Part shown: in pieces, positions 56,242 to 63,843 of the stretch
Position numbering within the stretch: the stretch's first letter is position 1
Layout: each line of letters opens with the position of its first letter
Source of the DNA: an uncultured SAR86 cluster bacterium
Lineage (GTDB): Bacteria > Pseudomonadota > Gammaproteobacteria > Magnimaribacterales > D2472
NCBI GenBank assembly: GCA_902557705.1
Contig: CACEBI010000002.1
Span: forward strand, 49,185-113,184
DNA: 64,000 nucleotides
Direction of reading: 5' to 3'
Notes under the pieces: model-generated
Told to the model about the DNA's origin: nothing
Database searches by the model: none
The model's input: the letters and a program-made list of their open reading frames with translations, nothing else
Position numbers and translations under genes: made by a program

Positions 56242-56270
56242 AATTCATACTAGTATATAAATTCATACTA
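56242..56270 (+). promoter_or_regulatory. Direct repeats and palindrome before hxlR-type gene, candidate operator
   Basis: AATTCATACTA occurs at 56242-56252 and again at 56260-56270, 18 bases apart. ATACTAGTAT (56247-56256) is a perfect 10-base palindrome within the first copy. The second copy runs into the ATG of the HxlR gene, so bound regulator would block its own translation start or promoter. The regulator-site link is inferred from the position. Confidence 0.55.
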
Positions 56271-56575
56271 TGAAATGCGCAAATTTAGATATATCAAAAC
56301 CATTAAAACTGGTTGGTGGTAAATGGAAAATTGCAATTATTTATGTTTTAAGCAAAGGTCCAATAAGATTTGGTGAGATAAAAAGGATACTTACCCCAAT
56401 AACCCAACAAATGCTTACTAAGCAGCTAAGAGAGATGGAAAAAGACAGTTTAATCAATAGAAAGGTTTATGATGTTATTCCCCCAAAGGTTGAATATTCT
56501 TTAACAGATTTTGGAAGGTCTTTTAAACCCGTGCTCACTGAGCTATGTAAATGGGATTGTGATAATAAGAAGTAG
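56270..56575 (+). CDS. HxlR-family transcriptional regulator
   Basis: 101-residue winged-helix protein with the HxlR pattern: cysteine near the N-terminus (MKCANLDI), LVGGKWKIAIIYVLSKGPIRFGEIKR, ITQQMLTKQLREMEKDSLINRKVY and VEYSLTDFGRSF. HxlR proteins often sense reactive carbonyls or redox through an N-terminal Cys. It is divergent from the oxidoreductase gene at 55035 and its stop is 2 bases from the convergent phosphoribosyltransferase. Confidence 0.93.
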   Translation: MKCANLDISKPLKLVGGKWKIAIIYVLSKGPIRFGEIKRILTPITQQMLTKQLREMEKDSLINRKVYDVIPPKVEYSLTDFGRSFKPVLTELCKWDCDNKK

Positions 56576-56577
56576 AT

Positions 56578-57159
56578 TTATTTATCTTGATTGATTATTG
56601 GTGAAATTTTATCTATTAAATCTTTTACTGCAGGTTTATTTTCTTTTATTTCATCAATAGTTAATCCATCAAGCTCATGAGGAAATACTAGCCACTCATC
56701 AGTCTCATGAAGATAAAAATCTGGCTTTCTATCAGTTTTATTTTTTGTAGGCTTAAAATATGGAGTTGCAACTTTAATCTCCGGTGTATTCTTCTTACAT
56801 GCAGTTTTTAAATCATTAATTATTTGCTGAATAGATAATCCAGTGTCATGAACGTCATCAACAATCAATAAAGAATCCTCAGATTCAAGCTGCCTAATTA
56901 CATAATTTAATCCATAGACTTTAACATTTGCATTATGTTGATCTATACCTGAATAATGTGACGTTCTTATAGCTATATGGTCTGAAGATACGCCTAATAC
57001 TTCTAAAAATTCTTGAACAGCTATACCAATTGGAGCTCCGCCCCTCCATACACCAACAATATAATTTGGACGAAATCCGCTTTTATAAACATTCCAGGCA
57101 AGCTTGAATGAATCCTCAAGTAGCTGATCGGCTTGAATAAATGTCTTTTTCATCTGCAA
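56578..57159 (-). CDS. Purine phosphoribosyltransferase (hypoxanthine/xanthine type)
   Basis: 193-residue type I PRTase. The PRPP motif is LLIVDDVHDTGLSIQQII, and VGVWRGGAPIGIAVQEFL the N-terminal loop. The C-terminal LHETDEWLVFPHE resembles archaeal and yeast hypoxanthine/xanthine enzymes. It would convert a free purine base plus PRPP to the nucleotide. It follows a TonB receptor across a 56-base spacer holding a strong stem-loop. Exact base preference cannot be read. Confidence 0.83.
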   Translation of the reverse strand: MQMKKTFIQADQLLEDSFKLAWNVYKSGFRPNYIVGVWRGGAPIGIAVQEFLEVLGVSSDHIAIRTSHYSGIDQHNANVKVYGLNYVIRQLESEDSLLIVDDVHDTGLSIQQIINDLKTACKKNTPEIKVATPYFKPTKNKTDRKPDFYLHETDEWLVFPHELDGLTIDEIKENKPAVKDLIDKISPIINQDK

Positions 57160-57164
57160 ATGCT

Positions 57165-57201
57165 ATACGAGTACGTGCTTTATAACAACACGTACTCATA
57201 T
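57165..57201. repeat. Stem-loop between TonB receptor and phosphoribosyltransferase
   Basis: ATACGAGTACGTG (57165-57177) and CACGTACTCATAT (57189-57201) form 13-base arms with one non-Watson-Crick position and an 11-base loop. The inner 9 bases (GAGTACGTG/CACGTACTC) are perfect. In the minus-strand transcript no U tract follows, so it is not a standard terminator. It may be an operator, an mRNA-stabilising hairpin or an attenuating element. Confidence 0.65.
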
Positions 57202-57215
57202 ATATTTATATAGAA

Positions 57216-59543
57216 CTAGTAGCTTTTTCTGACTCTTAGAATAAATTGTCTTGGTGGTATTAACTCAATACCAGTTCCAGCAACACCAAAGACATCAGTC
57301 ATTGCAGAGTTTACTCCATCCTTATCAGATGCATTTAAGATCATAAAATCAACACCAGCAGTATCACTGATTTCTATGCTAGTTGTTAAATTAACCACAG
57401 TATAGGAATCAACCTGATCAACAAACGGACTATTAAATACTCTTTGTTGGAAATCGCCTCTATGAATAACCTCTGCTGTAGCTCTGAGTGGAACTCCTGA
57501 TTTTAATTCTCCATTATATTGAAGACCAAAATTAGCTGTAAATTCTGGACTCTTTGCCAGTCTATTGCCTTTAATATTTTCTCTTAAAGCATATCTTTGT
57601 GGCTCTTCACCAAAGAAATAAAGCTCTGATTTAATATTATCTAATGCTTCATAATCTGCGGTTATTTCTGTATCCAAAGTTGAAACCCTTAGATCCATTG
57701 ATAAAGAGTCAGATAGAATACCAATTAACTCTAATTCAACACCGCTCATTTCTGATTCAGGTATATTTGCCACACCACCTCTATATACATCAGGATCTGT
57801 AGATTGGAATTGTAGGTTTTCATAATCATACATAAATGCAGAAACATTCGCCCTCATTCTGCCGTCCATTAAATCTGTCTTCAGTCCAAGCTCGAAAGCA
57901 TCAATAATCTCACTCTTAAATAAAGGAAAAATAAGTTGTGGTGCAGGTTGTGCTCCAAAATTCTGCTCATCATCTACAGGATAACCAAAAGTTAAGTTAC
58001 TTCCTCCTGGCTTAAAGCCTTTAGTGTAAGAAGCATAAACCATAGTATCGCCATCAACATCGTATTCAATAGCAAACTTTCCAGTTTTTTCGTCAATCTC
58101 ATCTTCTATTAGATATTTTTGAAGGCCAAAGAAATTCGTAACATCACTAGAGAATGAATCTTCGGTATATCTCATACCAAATATGTACCTCATATTATCT
58201 TGCACGTTATAAGTAGCCTGTCCATAAACTGATAAAGACTCTCTAGTAGGATATGCTTCAGATACAAATCCAAGCTCTGCATTAAATGCTGCAAAACATA
58301 CACCAGCAAAAGGGTTAGAAGCACAAATTGGATCGTGAACGTATGGAGTAAAAGCACCATCCATCAAGTCAACTTGTTTTATATTATTCACATCTTTTAC
58401 TTCATATATTGCGTTTGCAATTTTGTGGTCAAAATATAAAGCTCCTATTATCCAATCTATTTTGTCATTTATAGGTTCATTTGAAATTAAGTTAACTTCA
58501 AATGTTTTTGTATCTACAATTGATGTTTCGGGTCTATATTCGGCAGCGATATATGGAATTCCTTGAAGAGGACCAGAAGCATGAACATCTCCAAAATTAT
58601 GTCTATCATTGTCACGGCTAACATAAATATCATCTTCTTGAATACTCGTTAATACTTTTAAGTCTGCAAAACCAAGCTCAACATTCAATATTGCAGCAAT
58701 AACCTCTGAGGATAATTGATAGTCTGATGCAGAGTCTTGAGCTAACTTTCTTGGATTTAGAGTTGAATCATCCAAGCCTTTCATAGCAGCGCCGTTATTG
58801 TTTGCTTCAAAAAATTGTCCAAATACTCTCAACGATGTTGTGTCAGAAATATCAAAGAACCAATCTGTTCTTAAACTAGTATGATCTGCATCATCGAGAT
58901 CTTGTCCATTTAAAATATTCTCGCTAAAACCATCTCTGTTAGTTGATACTACAGATAATCTTGTTGCAACTTTATCTGATAATGGTTTATTAAAAGCGCC
59001 TCTAAATTTAATAAGGCCATAATTACCCATGGCTAAGTCTGTTTTTCCCTTAGCAGCATCAAAAGATGGCTTTTGGCTAATAACATTAATAGTTCCACCA
59101 GTGGAGTTCTGTCCAAATAAGGTACCTTGAGGACCACGAAGAACTTCTATTCTTTCTAAATCAATAAAATCAGTTCTTAATGAAAACTTTGAAGCTATAA
59201 ATATACCATCCATATGAAGGGCAACCGATGGAGCTGCAATTGCATTCTGATTTGTTTCATCACCAACGCCTCTGATTGAGATAATAGTTTTATATCCCTC
59301 ATTTTTGGCAACAGTAACACCTGGTGCTATTGCGCTAAGGCCAACAAAGTCAGTAATATTTTTTGTTTCCAACTCCTCTTCTGTTAAAGCTGTTACAGAT
59401 TGAGAAATATCTTGAAGAGATTCTTCTCTTTTTTCGGCTGAAACAATTACCTCTTCAATGGTCATATTTTGTGCATTTGCATCAAAATTGAACATAAATA
59501 GCACTGAAAAATACATGAAGGTATTTAATTTTAGAAATTTCAT
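57216..59543 (-). CDS. TonB-dependent outer-membrane receptor
   Basis: 775-residue protein: signal peptide (residues 1-24, cut near ANAQ), TonB-box-like region IEEVIVSAEKREESLQDIS, plug domain with LRGPQGTLFGQNSTGGTINVIS, then a beta-barrel with periodic aromatic strands ending FILRVRKSY. It belongs to the large CirA-like group that includes importers of vitamins, sugars and other nutrients. Substrate is unknown. Purine salvage genes on both sides suggest a purine or nucleoside-derived ligand. GGGGAT is found before the start. Confidence 0.92.
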   Translation of the reverse strand: MKFLKLNTFMYFSVLFMFNFDANAQNMTIEEVIVSAEKREESLQDISQSVTALTEEELETKNITDFVGLSAIAPGVTVAKNEGYKTIISIRGVGDETNQNAIAAPSVALHMDGIFIASKFSLRTDFIDLERIEVLRGPQGTLFGQNSTGGTINVISQKPSFDAAKGKTDLAMGNYGLIKFRGAFNKPLSDKVATRLSVVSTNRDGFSENILNGQDLDDADHTSLRTDWFFDISDTTSLRVFGQFFEANNNGAAMKGLDDSTLNPRKLAQDSASDYQLSSEVIAAILNVELGFADLKVLTSIQEDDIYVSRDNDRHNFGDVHASGPLQGIPYIAAEYRPETSIVDTKTFEVNLISNEPINDKIDWIIGALYFDHKIANAIYEVKDVNNIKQVDLMDGAFTPYVHDPICASNPFAGVCFAAFNAELGFVSEAYPTRESLSVYGQATYNVQDNMRYIFGMRYTEDSFSSDVTNFFGLQKYLIEDEIDEKTGKFAIEYDVDGDTMVYASYTKGFKPGGSNLTFGYPVDDEQNFGAQPAPQLIFPLFKSEIIDAFELGLKTDLMDGRMRANVSAFMYDYENLQFQSTDPDVYRGGVANIPESEMSGVELELIGILSDSLSMDLRVSTLDTEITADYEALDNIKSELYFFGEEPQRYALRENIKGNRLAKSPEFTANFGLQYNGELKSGVPLRATAEVIHRGDFQQRVFNSPFVDQVDSYTVVNLTTSIEISDTAGVDFMILNASDKDGVNSAMTDVFGVAGTGIELIPPRQFILRVRKSY

Positions 59544-59668
59544 TATTTATTATCCCCTTGTGCTTAAATATAAGCTTTTATACTGCAGCACATAGTTAAG
59601 TTTGTTATATAGTATTGAAAGCAATTTACATGCCAAAATAACATAATAAAAATACAAGCAATTAAAGT

Positions 59669-59694
59669 AATTCTGCATTATAGATTGTAGAATT
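59669..59694. repeat. Inverted repeat upstream of purine permease gene
   Basis: AATTCTGCA (59669-59677) and TGTAGAATT (59686-59694) pair over 9 bases with one G-T position and an 8-base loop, ending 28 bases before the permease ATG. Possible operator or leader hairpin; no purine-riboswitch core was recognised. The rest of this 179-base divergent spacer is plain AT-rich DNA. Confidence 0.4.
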
Positions 59695-59722
59695 ATTAAG
59701 TAAATTATTATTCAATAAAAAC

Positions 59723-61024
59723 ATGAAAAATTTCCTAGACAAAACCTTTCAGCTTGAACTAAATAACACTTCAATCAAGCAAGAATTTATAGCCGGTTTC
59801 ACTACTTTTATAACAATGGCTTACATTATTTTTGTTAATCCGCAGATGATGGCAGATAGCGGGATGGATCTTGGAGCGAGTTTTGTTGGAACATGTATAG
59901 CAGCAGCTGTTGCATGCTTTGCAATGGGTTTTTATTCTAATTGGCCGGTGGGTCTAGCTCCTGGAATGGGGTTAAATGCTTTTTTTACTTATACAGTTGT
60001 TGGTGAAATGGGTTATAGCTGGGAAGTTGCACTAGGTGCTGTTTTTTTAGCAGGCATTTTATTTGTAATCATAAGTGTTACTCCTTTGAGACAGTGGATG
60101 CTAAATAGTATTCCTATGAATCTTAGAATTGCTATGGGTGCTGGTGTTGGTTTGTTTGTTGGATTTATTGGCTTAAAAACTGGAGGAATTATTGTGCAAA
60201 ATGAAGCAACGTTTTTAAGCTTAGGCAATTTTAAAAATATTGAAACTCTTTTAGCAGCATTAGGATTCCTATTAATTTTGGTATTGGCTATTAGGAAGGT
60301 TATTGGAGCAATAATAATTGGAGTTTTAACGGTTACTATCTCTGGTTTGTTACTTGGCTTAATTCAATTTAATGGAATTGTTTCTTCACCTCCTGATTTA
60401 AAACCAATCCTGCTTAAATTAGATATCTTAGGTGCATTTGACGTTGCTATGATTAGCGTCATTATTTCTTTTCTTTTTGTCAATCTCTTTGATACTGCTG
60501 GTACCCTATTAGGTGTAGCATCAAGAGCAAATTTAATTGATGATTCTGGAAAAATCGTAAATCTTGATAAGGCATTAAAAGCTGATAGTACTGCAAGTGT
60601 TGCAGGCTCGATCTTTGGTTGTTCTCCTGTAACAAGTTACGTTGAAAGTTCGGCAGGTGTTGAGGCTGGAGGAAGAACTGGTTTAACTTCAGTGATAATA
60701 GGAATGTTTTTTTTAATTGCTATTTTCTTTTCTCCAATTGCATCCATGGTTCCAAGTTATGCTACTGCTGGAGCTTTAGTTTATGTTGCAATATTAATGC
60801 TTGGTGGAATGGAGCGCCTTGACTGGTCTGATAATACTGAGTTATTGCCGGCACTTATTATGATAATTATGATTCCTCTCTCATTCTCGATTGCAAATGG
60901 AATTGCTATAGGGTTTATTTCTTATGTTGTCTTGAAAGTATCTGGAAGAAGATCTTCAGATATTAGCTTAGGAGCGTGGTTTCTTTTTGCGATTTTTTTA
61001 ATGAAATTTATCATACTAGAATAG
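59723..61024 (+). CDS. AzgA/NCS2-family purine permease
   Basis: 433-residue inner-membrane transporter with about 12-14 helices. The AzgA signatures are TFITMAYIIFVNPQMM, GLAPGMGLNAFFTYTVVG, and NLFDTAGTLLGVA; the inner block GCSPVTSYVESSAGVEAGGRTGL is present in full (key part SSAGVEAGGRTGL). Relatives (GhxP, PurP, PbuG) import adenine, guanine or hypoxanthine with protons. The apt gene and a second PRTase lie close, consistent with purine base uptake and salvage. Confidence 0.93.
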   Translation: MKNFLDKTFQLELNNTSIKQEFIAGFTTFITMAYIIFVNPQMMADSGMDLGASFVGTCIAAAVACFAMGFYSNWPVGLAPGMGLNAFFTYTVVGEMGYSWEVALGAVFLAGILFVIISVTPLRQWMLNSIPMNLRIAMGAGVGLFVGFIGLKTGGIIVQNEATFLSLGNFKNIETLLAALGFLLILVLAIRKVIGAIIIGVLTVTISGLLLGLIQFNGIVSSPPDLKPILLKLDILGAFDVAMISVIISFLFVNLFDTAGTLLGVASRANLIDDSGKIVNLDKALKADSTASVAGSIFGCSPVTSYVESSAGVEAGGRTGLTSVIIGMFFLIAIFFSPIASMVPSYATAGALVYVAILMLGGMERLDWSDNTELLPALIMIIMIPLSFSIANGIAIGFISYVVLKVSGRRSSDISLGAWFLFAIFLMKFIILE

Positions 61025-61049
61025 AATTTAATAAATTTATGGAGGTGTT

Positions 61050-61565
61050 ATGGAATTTTCTGAACAAAGCATTCAATTACTGATCATTGCGTTTGCATCA
61101 TCGTTTATAGCTATTTTTATAGCAGCAGCTACAAACAAGGTAACTGTATTTAAAGATTATGGTGATTTATGGATAACCTTGGGACTAATTTTGTGGCCCA
61201 CTATAGGTATTACAATTTTAACTAACCTGCAAGGTGATGGAGCTGCTGATATATATTTTGGAACCGTGCCTTCATCCGTTATCACAATTGGAACAACTTG
61301 CCTTACATTATTTTCTTTATATAAAACATTTATAAATTCAATTTCTGCAAATGGTCTTATCATTGGTGTTGTTATAGGTATTTTTAAAGCTGTATCCTCA
61401 ATAATAATAATCTTTTCTGTTATTGGTTTTATAAATAGAATCACCGAAAAAAATAAAAGCTTTGGAAGCACGCTTATTTTTATAACAATATTTACATGGA
61501 TTTTTGCATGGATTCTAAAAACTCTTGTAAATGGACATAGAGTTAAACCAAAATTTATAAGCTAA
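61050..61565 (+). CDS. Unknown multi-pass membrane protein downstream of purine permease
   Basis: 171 residues, nearly all hydrophobic, with about five membrane helices and short basic loops (FINRITEKNKS, VNGHRVKPKF). No known motif was recognised. A strong GGAGG ribosome site lies 7 bases before the ATG, and 25 bases separate it from the permease gene, so it is probably coexpressed. It converges on apt. Confidence 0.72.
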   Translation: MEFSEQSIQLLIIAFASSFIAIFIAAATNKVTVFKDYGDLWITLGLILWPTIGITILTNLQGDGAADIYFGTVPSSVITIGTTCLTLFSLYKTFINSISANGLIIGVVIGIFKAVSSIIIIFSVIGFINRITEKNKSFGSTLIFITIFTWIFAWILKTLVNGHRVKPKFIS

Positions 61566-61580
61566 TTAATATTTAGAAAC

Positions 61581-62123
61581 CTAATAAGAAACTAGAGTGG
61601 CAATATTATAACCCTGTTCATTGATTAATTTACTCCCGCCTAAATCTGGTAAATCAATAATACATAAAATTAAGATATCTGATTTTTTAACATTAAAATT
61701 CTCAGTTAGAAGTTCGGCACAAGCTATAGCGGTTCCCCCTGTGGCGACTAAATCATCAATAATCACAGCTCTTTGCCCCTCTTTAATATTTGTATTTTTT
61801 TGAATTTCTATTGATGTATTTCCATATTCCAAATCAAAATTTTTAATATAAGTTTCGTTTGGTAGTTTCCCGGGTTTTCGAGCCAAAACAAAAGGAAGGA
61901 GAAGGTCGCTTGCAACTGAACCTGCAAAAATAAAACCCCTACTTTCTATACTTACAACTAAATCTGCAGAAAACTCCTGAGTTATTCTAGTCAATTCTCT
62001 ACATGTTTTTCTAAATGGTTTTGGGCTTTCAATTAAGCTTGTTATATCTCTAAATCTTATTCCTGGTATTGGAAAATCATTAACATTTCTAATATGTTTT
62101 TTTAGATCTAATTTATCAGTCAT
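61581..62123 (-). CDS. apt: Adenine phosphoribosyltransferase
   Basis: Forms AMP from adenine and PRPP. 180 residues, with IRNVNDFPIPGIRFRDITSL, VVSIESRGFIFAG, LARKPGKLPNETY and the PRPP motif AVIIDDLVATGGTA. It ends with the family C-terminus (LGGSKLINEQGYNIATLVSY). It converges on the 61050 gene with a 15-base gap. It completes a local set of purine salvage functions. Confidence 0.96.
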   Translation of the reverse strand: MTDKLDLKKHIRNVNDFPIPGIRFRDITSLIESPKPFRKTCRELTRITQEFSADLVVSIESRGFIFAGSVASDLLLPFVLARKPGKLPNETYIKNFDLEYGNTSIEIQKNTNIKEGQRAVIIDDLVATGGTAIACAELLTENFNVKKSDILILCIIDLPDLGGSKLINEQGYNIATLVSY

Positions 62124-62153
62124 ATCAATTGTATCGAAAATAATTACTAGTAA

Positions 62154-62528
62154 TTAGTTGTAAACATTAACAAGTATAGACATAAAAATAAAAAATGAAA
62201 AAAATATTATTTCTTTATAATTGCTATCTAACTTTGGAACTGAACCTTTAATGAAAAAGAATATTAATAATAGTATGATGAACGGTGAAAAAATATTTGC
62301 ACTTATTGCGTTCGCAAAATTGAAATTTAATATTTGATAGACTCCTTCAGTCATTCCACTAAAAAGACTTTTTACTCCGAATAATTTTTCTATAGGTGAT
62401 GGAGATAGTCCGGTTATTGCTAGAAGCTTTACGACAGGATTGTTTTCGATAGAAGCAAAGAAAAGTAATCCTGTAAGGATTAGAAATCTAAATAAAAGGT
62501 TTTTTTTGAATGTGCCTAATTTATCTAT
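62154..62528 (-). CDS. DUF2752-like membrane protein lacking the conserved cysteines; possible ATA start
   Basis: The open frame runs from an upstream TAG to the stop at 62154 and gives about 124 residues if the ATA at 62528 is used. The frame has N- and C-terminal hydrophobic helices and a central SPIEKLFGVKSLFSGMTE followed by ANIFSPF. This lines up with the DUF2752 pattern CP...GxxCPGCGMTR...NPL but with the cysteines replaced by Ser, Lys/Leu and Phe. No ATG, GTG or TTG opens the frame before 62354. It may use a rare start, be a decayed gene, or begin at the internal ATG at 62354 with 66 residues. Confidence 0.5.
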   Translation of the reverse strand: MDKLGTFKKNLLFRFLILTGLLFFASIENNPVVKLLAITGLSPSPIEKLFGVKSLFSGMTEGVYQILNFNFANAISANIFSPFIILLLIFFFIKGSVPKLDSNYKEIIFFSFFIFMSILVNVYN

Positions 62529-62695
62529 TCTTCTAAAACTGGTTTTCTAACTATTAAATATATCGGTAATGCTACGATACATACTAAAAAAACAAATATA
62601 CCCCACCCGGTTCCATTCATTCCTCTGCTATTGGCATCTTTAGCAATTAGAACGCCTACTATTGCTGCAATAATTAAACCAAACAAATATTCCAT
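62525..62695 (-). CDS. Small (56-residue) conserved membrane protein
   Basis: A short open frame with ATG at 62695 and TAG at 62527-62525. An N-terminal helix (EYLFGLIIAAIVGVLIA) is followed by KDANSRGMNGTGWGIFVF, a second helix with LPIYLIVRKP and an acidic end. The motif KDAxSRGMNGxxWGxFVF..LP.YLIxRKP is common in short bacterial inner-membrane proteins of unknown role, as I recall. Its stop overlaps the possible ATA start of the DUF2752-like frame. Confidence 0.75.
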   Translation of the reverse strand: MEYLFGLIIAAIVGVLIAKDANSRGMNGTGWGIFVFLVCIVALPIYLIVRKPVLEE

Positions 62696-62736
62696 TTTTA
62701 TCCTCTTAATTTTTTAAAAAATTAGTATAAATTAAT

Positions 62737-63177
62737 TTAAGCATTTTTCCAAAACTCCAAAGTAGCCTTATTTATCTTGCTTCCTTTGCATAACTCTAAT
62801 ACAGATTTATAAAAACTATCCGCCTCATCATCTCCTACTAATAATCTCAAGCACTCGATAATTCTAGTTATTCTTAGTTGATTATGATCGTATCTAGATT
62901 GCCAATGGCTGTTTCTTTTTAAAAAAGATAGGAACCATTTTGATGATTTAAGAATATTTTCTTTTATCTGAGAATTTTTTTTTAGTTCATTAACTAAATG
63001 ATCATTATCAAGATAATATCCATGAAACGACGATTGACTTTTTTTATTTAATGGAAAAATTATCTGAATAAAATCATGATTTACTTCGATTTGAATATCA
63101 GAAAAATCCCAAATTTCATCAATCATCCTTCCCTTGAAATCTGGTTCTTTGTTTATTAAAAAACGTTCAAAATTCAC
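62737..63177 (-). CDS. OGFr-domain (opioid growth factor receptor conserved region) protein
   Basis: 146 residues matching the OGFr_N domain pattern. MIDEIWDFSDIQIEVNHDFI is followed by QIIFPLNKKSQSSFHGYYL (compare W.D..LE..HDYIQWLFPL), then LKSSKWFLSFLKR and a C-terminal arginine-rich helix with ITRIIECLRLL. The domain is best known from vertebrates but has bacterial members of unknown function. It has no signal peptide. It begins 6 bases after the NAD(P)-binding protein gene. Confidence 0.78.
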   Translation of the reverse strand: MNFERFLINKEPDFKGRMIDEIWDFSDIQIEVNHDFIQIIFPLNKKSQSSFHGYYLDNDHLVNELKKNSQIKENILKSSKWFLSFLKRNSHWQSRYDHNQLRITRIIECLRLLVGDDEADSFYKSVLELCKGSKINKATLEFWKNA

Positions 63178-63183
63178 TGATTT

Positions 63184-63843
63184 TTAAAGATTTGCTTTAA
63201 TAAAGTCTGAGTATCTAAAGTAATTAATTCCATCCTTTGGATTTAAAGAATTATTAACTACTCGCCATGCAACCTTTTGTGCTGAAATGCTTCGGAACTT
63301 TTTTAAAATTCCATATAAAAAAGGGTCAAATATAATAGATATAAAATCAGCAAAAACTATATCCATTCGAAACTTATTTCCTCTGAGATGTCCAGATTGA
63401 AAAATGTTAGTACTTTCAAAACCCATCTTAATTATCTCTTCCTCCAACATACCTTTAATTTTTAAATAATAATTTTTAGAATTTGAATTTGCGCCTGCAG
63501 CTGAAATAAGAGAAATACTTGTAGCTCCTGCCTCTTTAGCCTTTTTAGCAATCTGTAATTGATAGGTAAAATCTACTAAATAAAAGTCTTTTTTAAGTGA
63601 ATCACTCATAAAACCCATAACGTTGTGATATAGCAAAGGATATCCTAAAGATAGGTAAACATGGTTTATATTTGGAATTTCTAATTCTAGAAGATTATCA
63701 AAATCAATGATTAATTCATTAGCATTATCAGGTAAATTGGGCACGTCTTTTCTGGTTAGCACTATATTTTTAATCTTGATGCTGCCTAGTTCTTTTAAAA
63801 TATTATTACCTAAAAATCCTGTTCCTCCTGCTAATAAATTCAT
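63184..63843 (-). CDS. NAD(P)-binding atypical SDR (HTATIP2/YbjT-like)
   Basis: 219-residue protein with a Rossmann start LLAGGTGFLGNNILKEL, IISAAGA-like strand (SLISAAGANSNS), YLKIKGMLEEEI and FQSGHLRGNKF. These correspond to the atypical SDR group of NAD(P)H-binding proteins related to HTATIP2 and nucleoside-sugar epimerases. Substrate unknown. It appears to be cotranscribed with the OGFr-domain gene; this pairing of the two families may be informative. Confidence 0.82.
   Translation of the reverse strand: MNLLAGGTGFLGNNILKELGSIKIKNIVLTRKDVPNLPDNANELIIDFDNLLELEIPNINHVYLSLGYPLLYHNVMGFMSDSLKKDFYLVDFTYQLQIAKKAKEAGATSISLISAAGANSNSKNYYLKIKGMLEEEIIKMGFESTNIFQSGHLRGNKFRMDIVFADFISIIFDPFLYGILKKFRSISAQKVAWRVVNNSLNPKDGINYFRYSDFIKANL

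Noticed and set aside
59544..59722. Purine riboswitch upstream of the purine permease
   Set aside because: No three-way junction core or conserved loop sequences could be matched; only a short imperfect inverted repeat is present.
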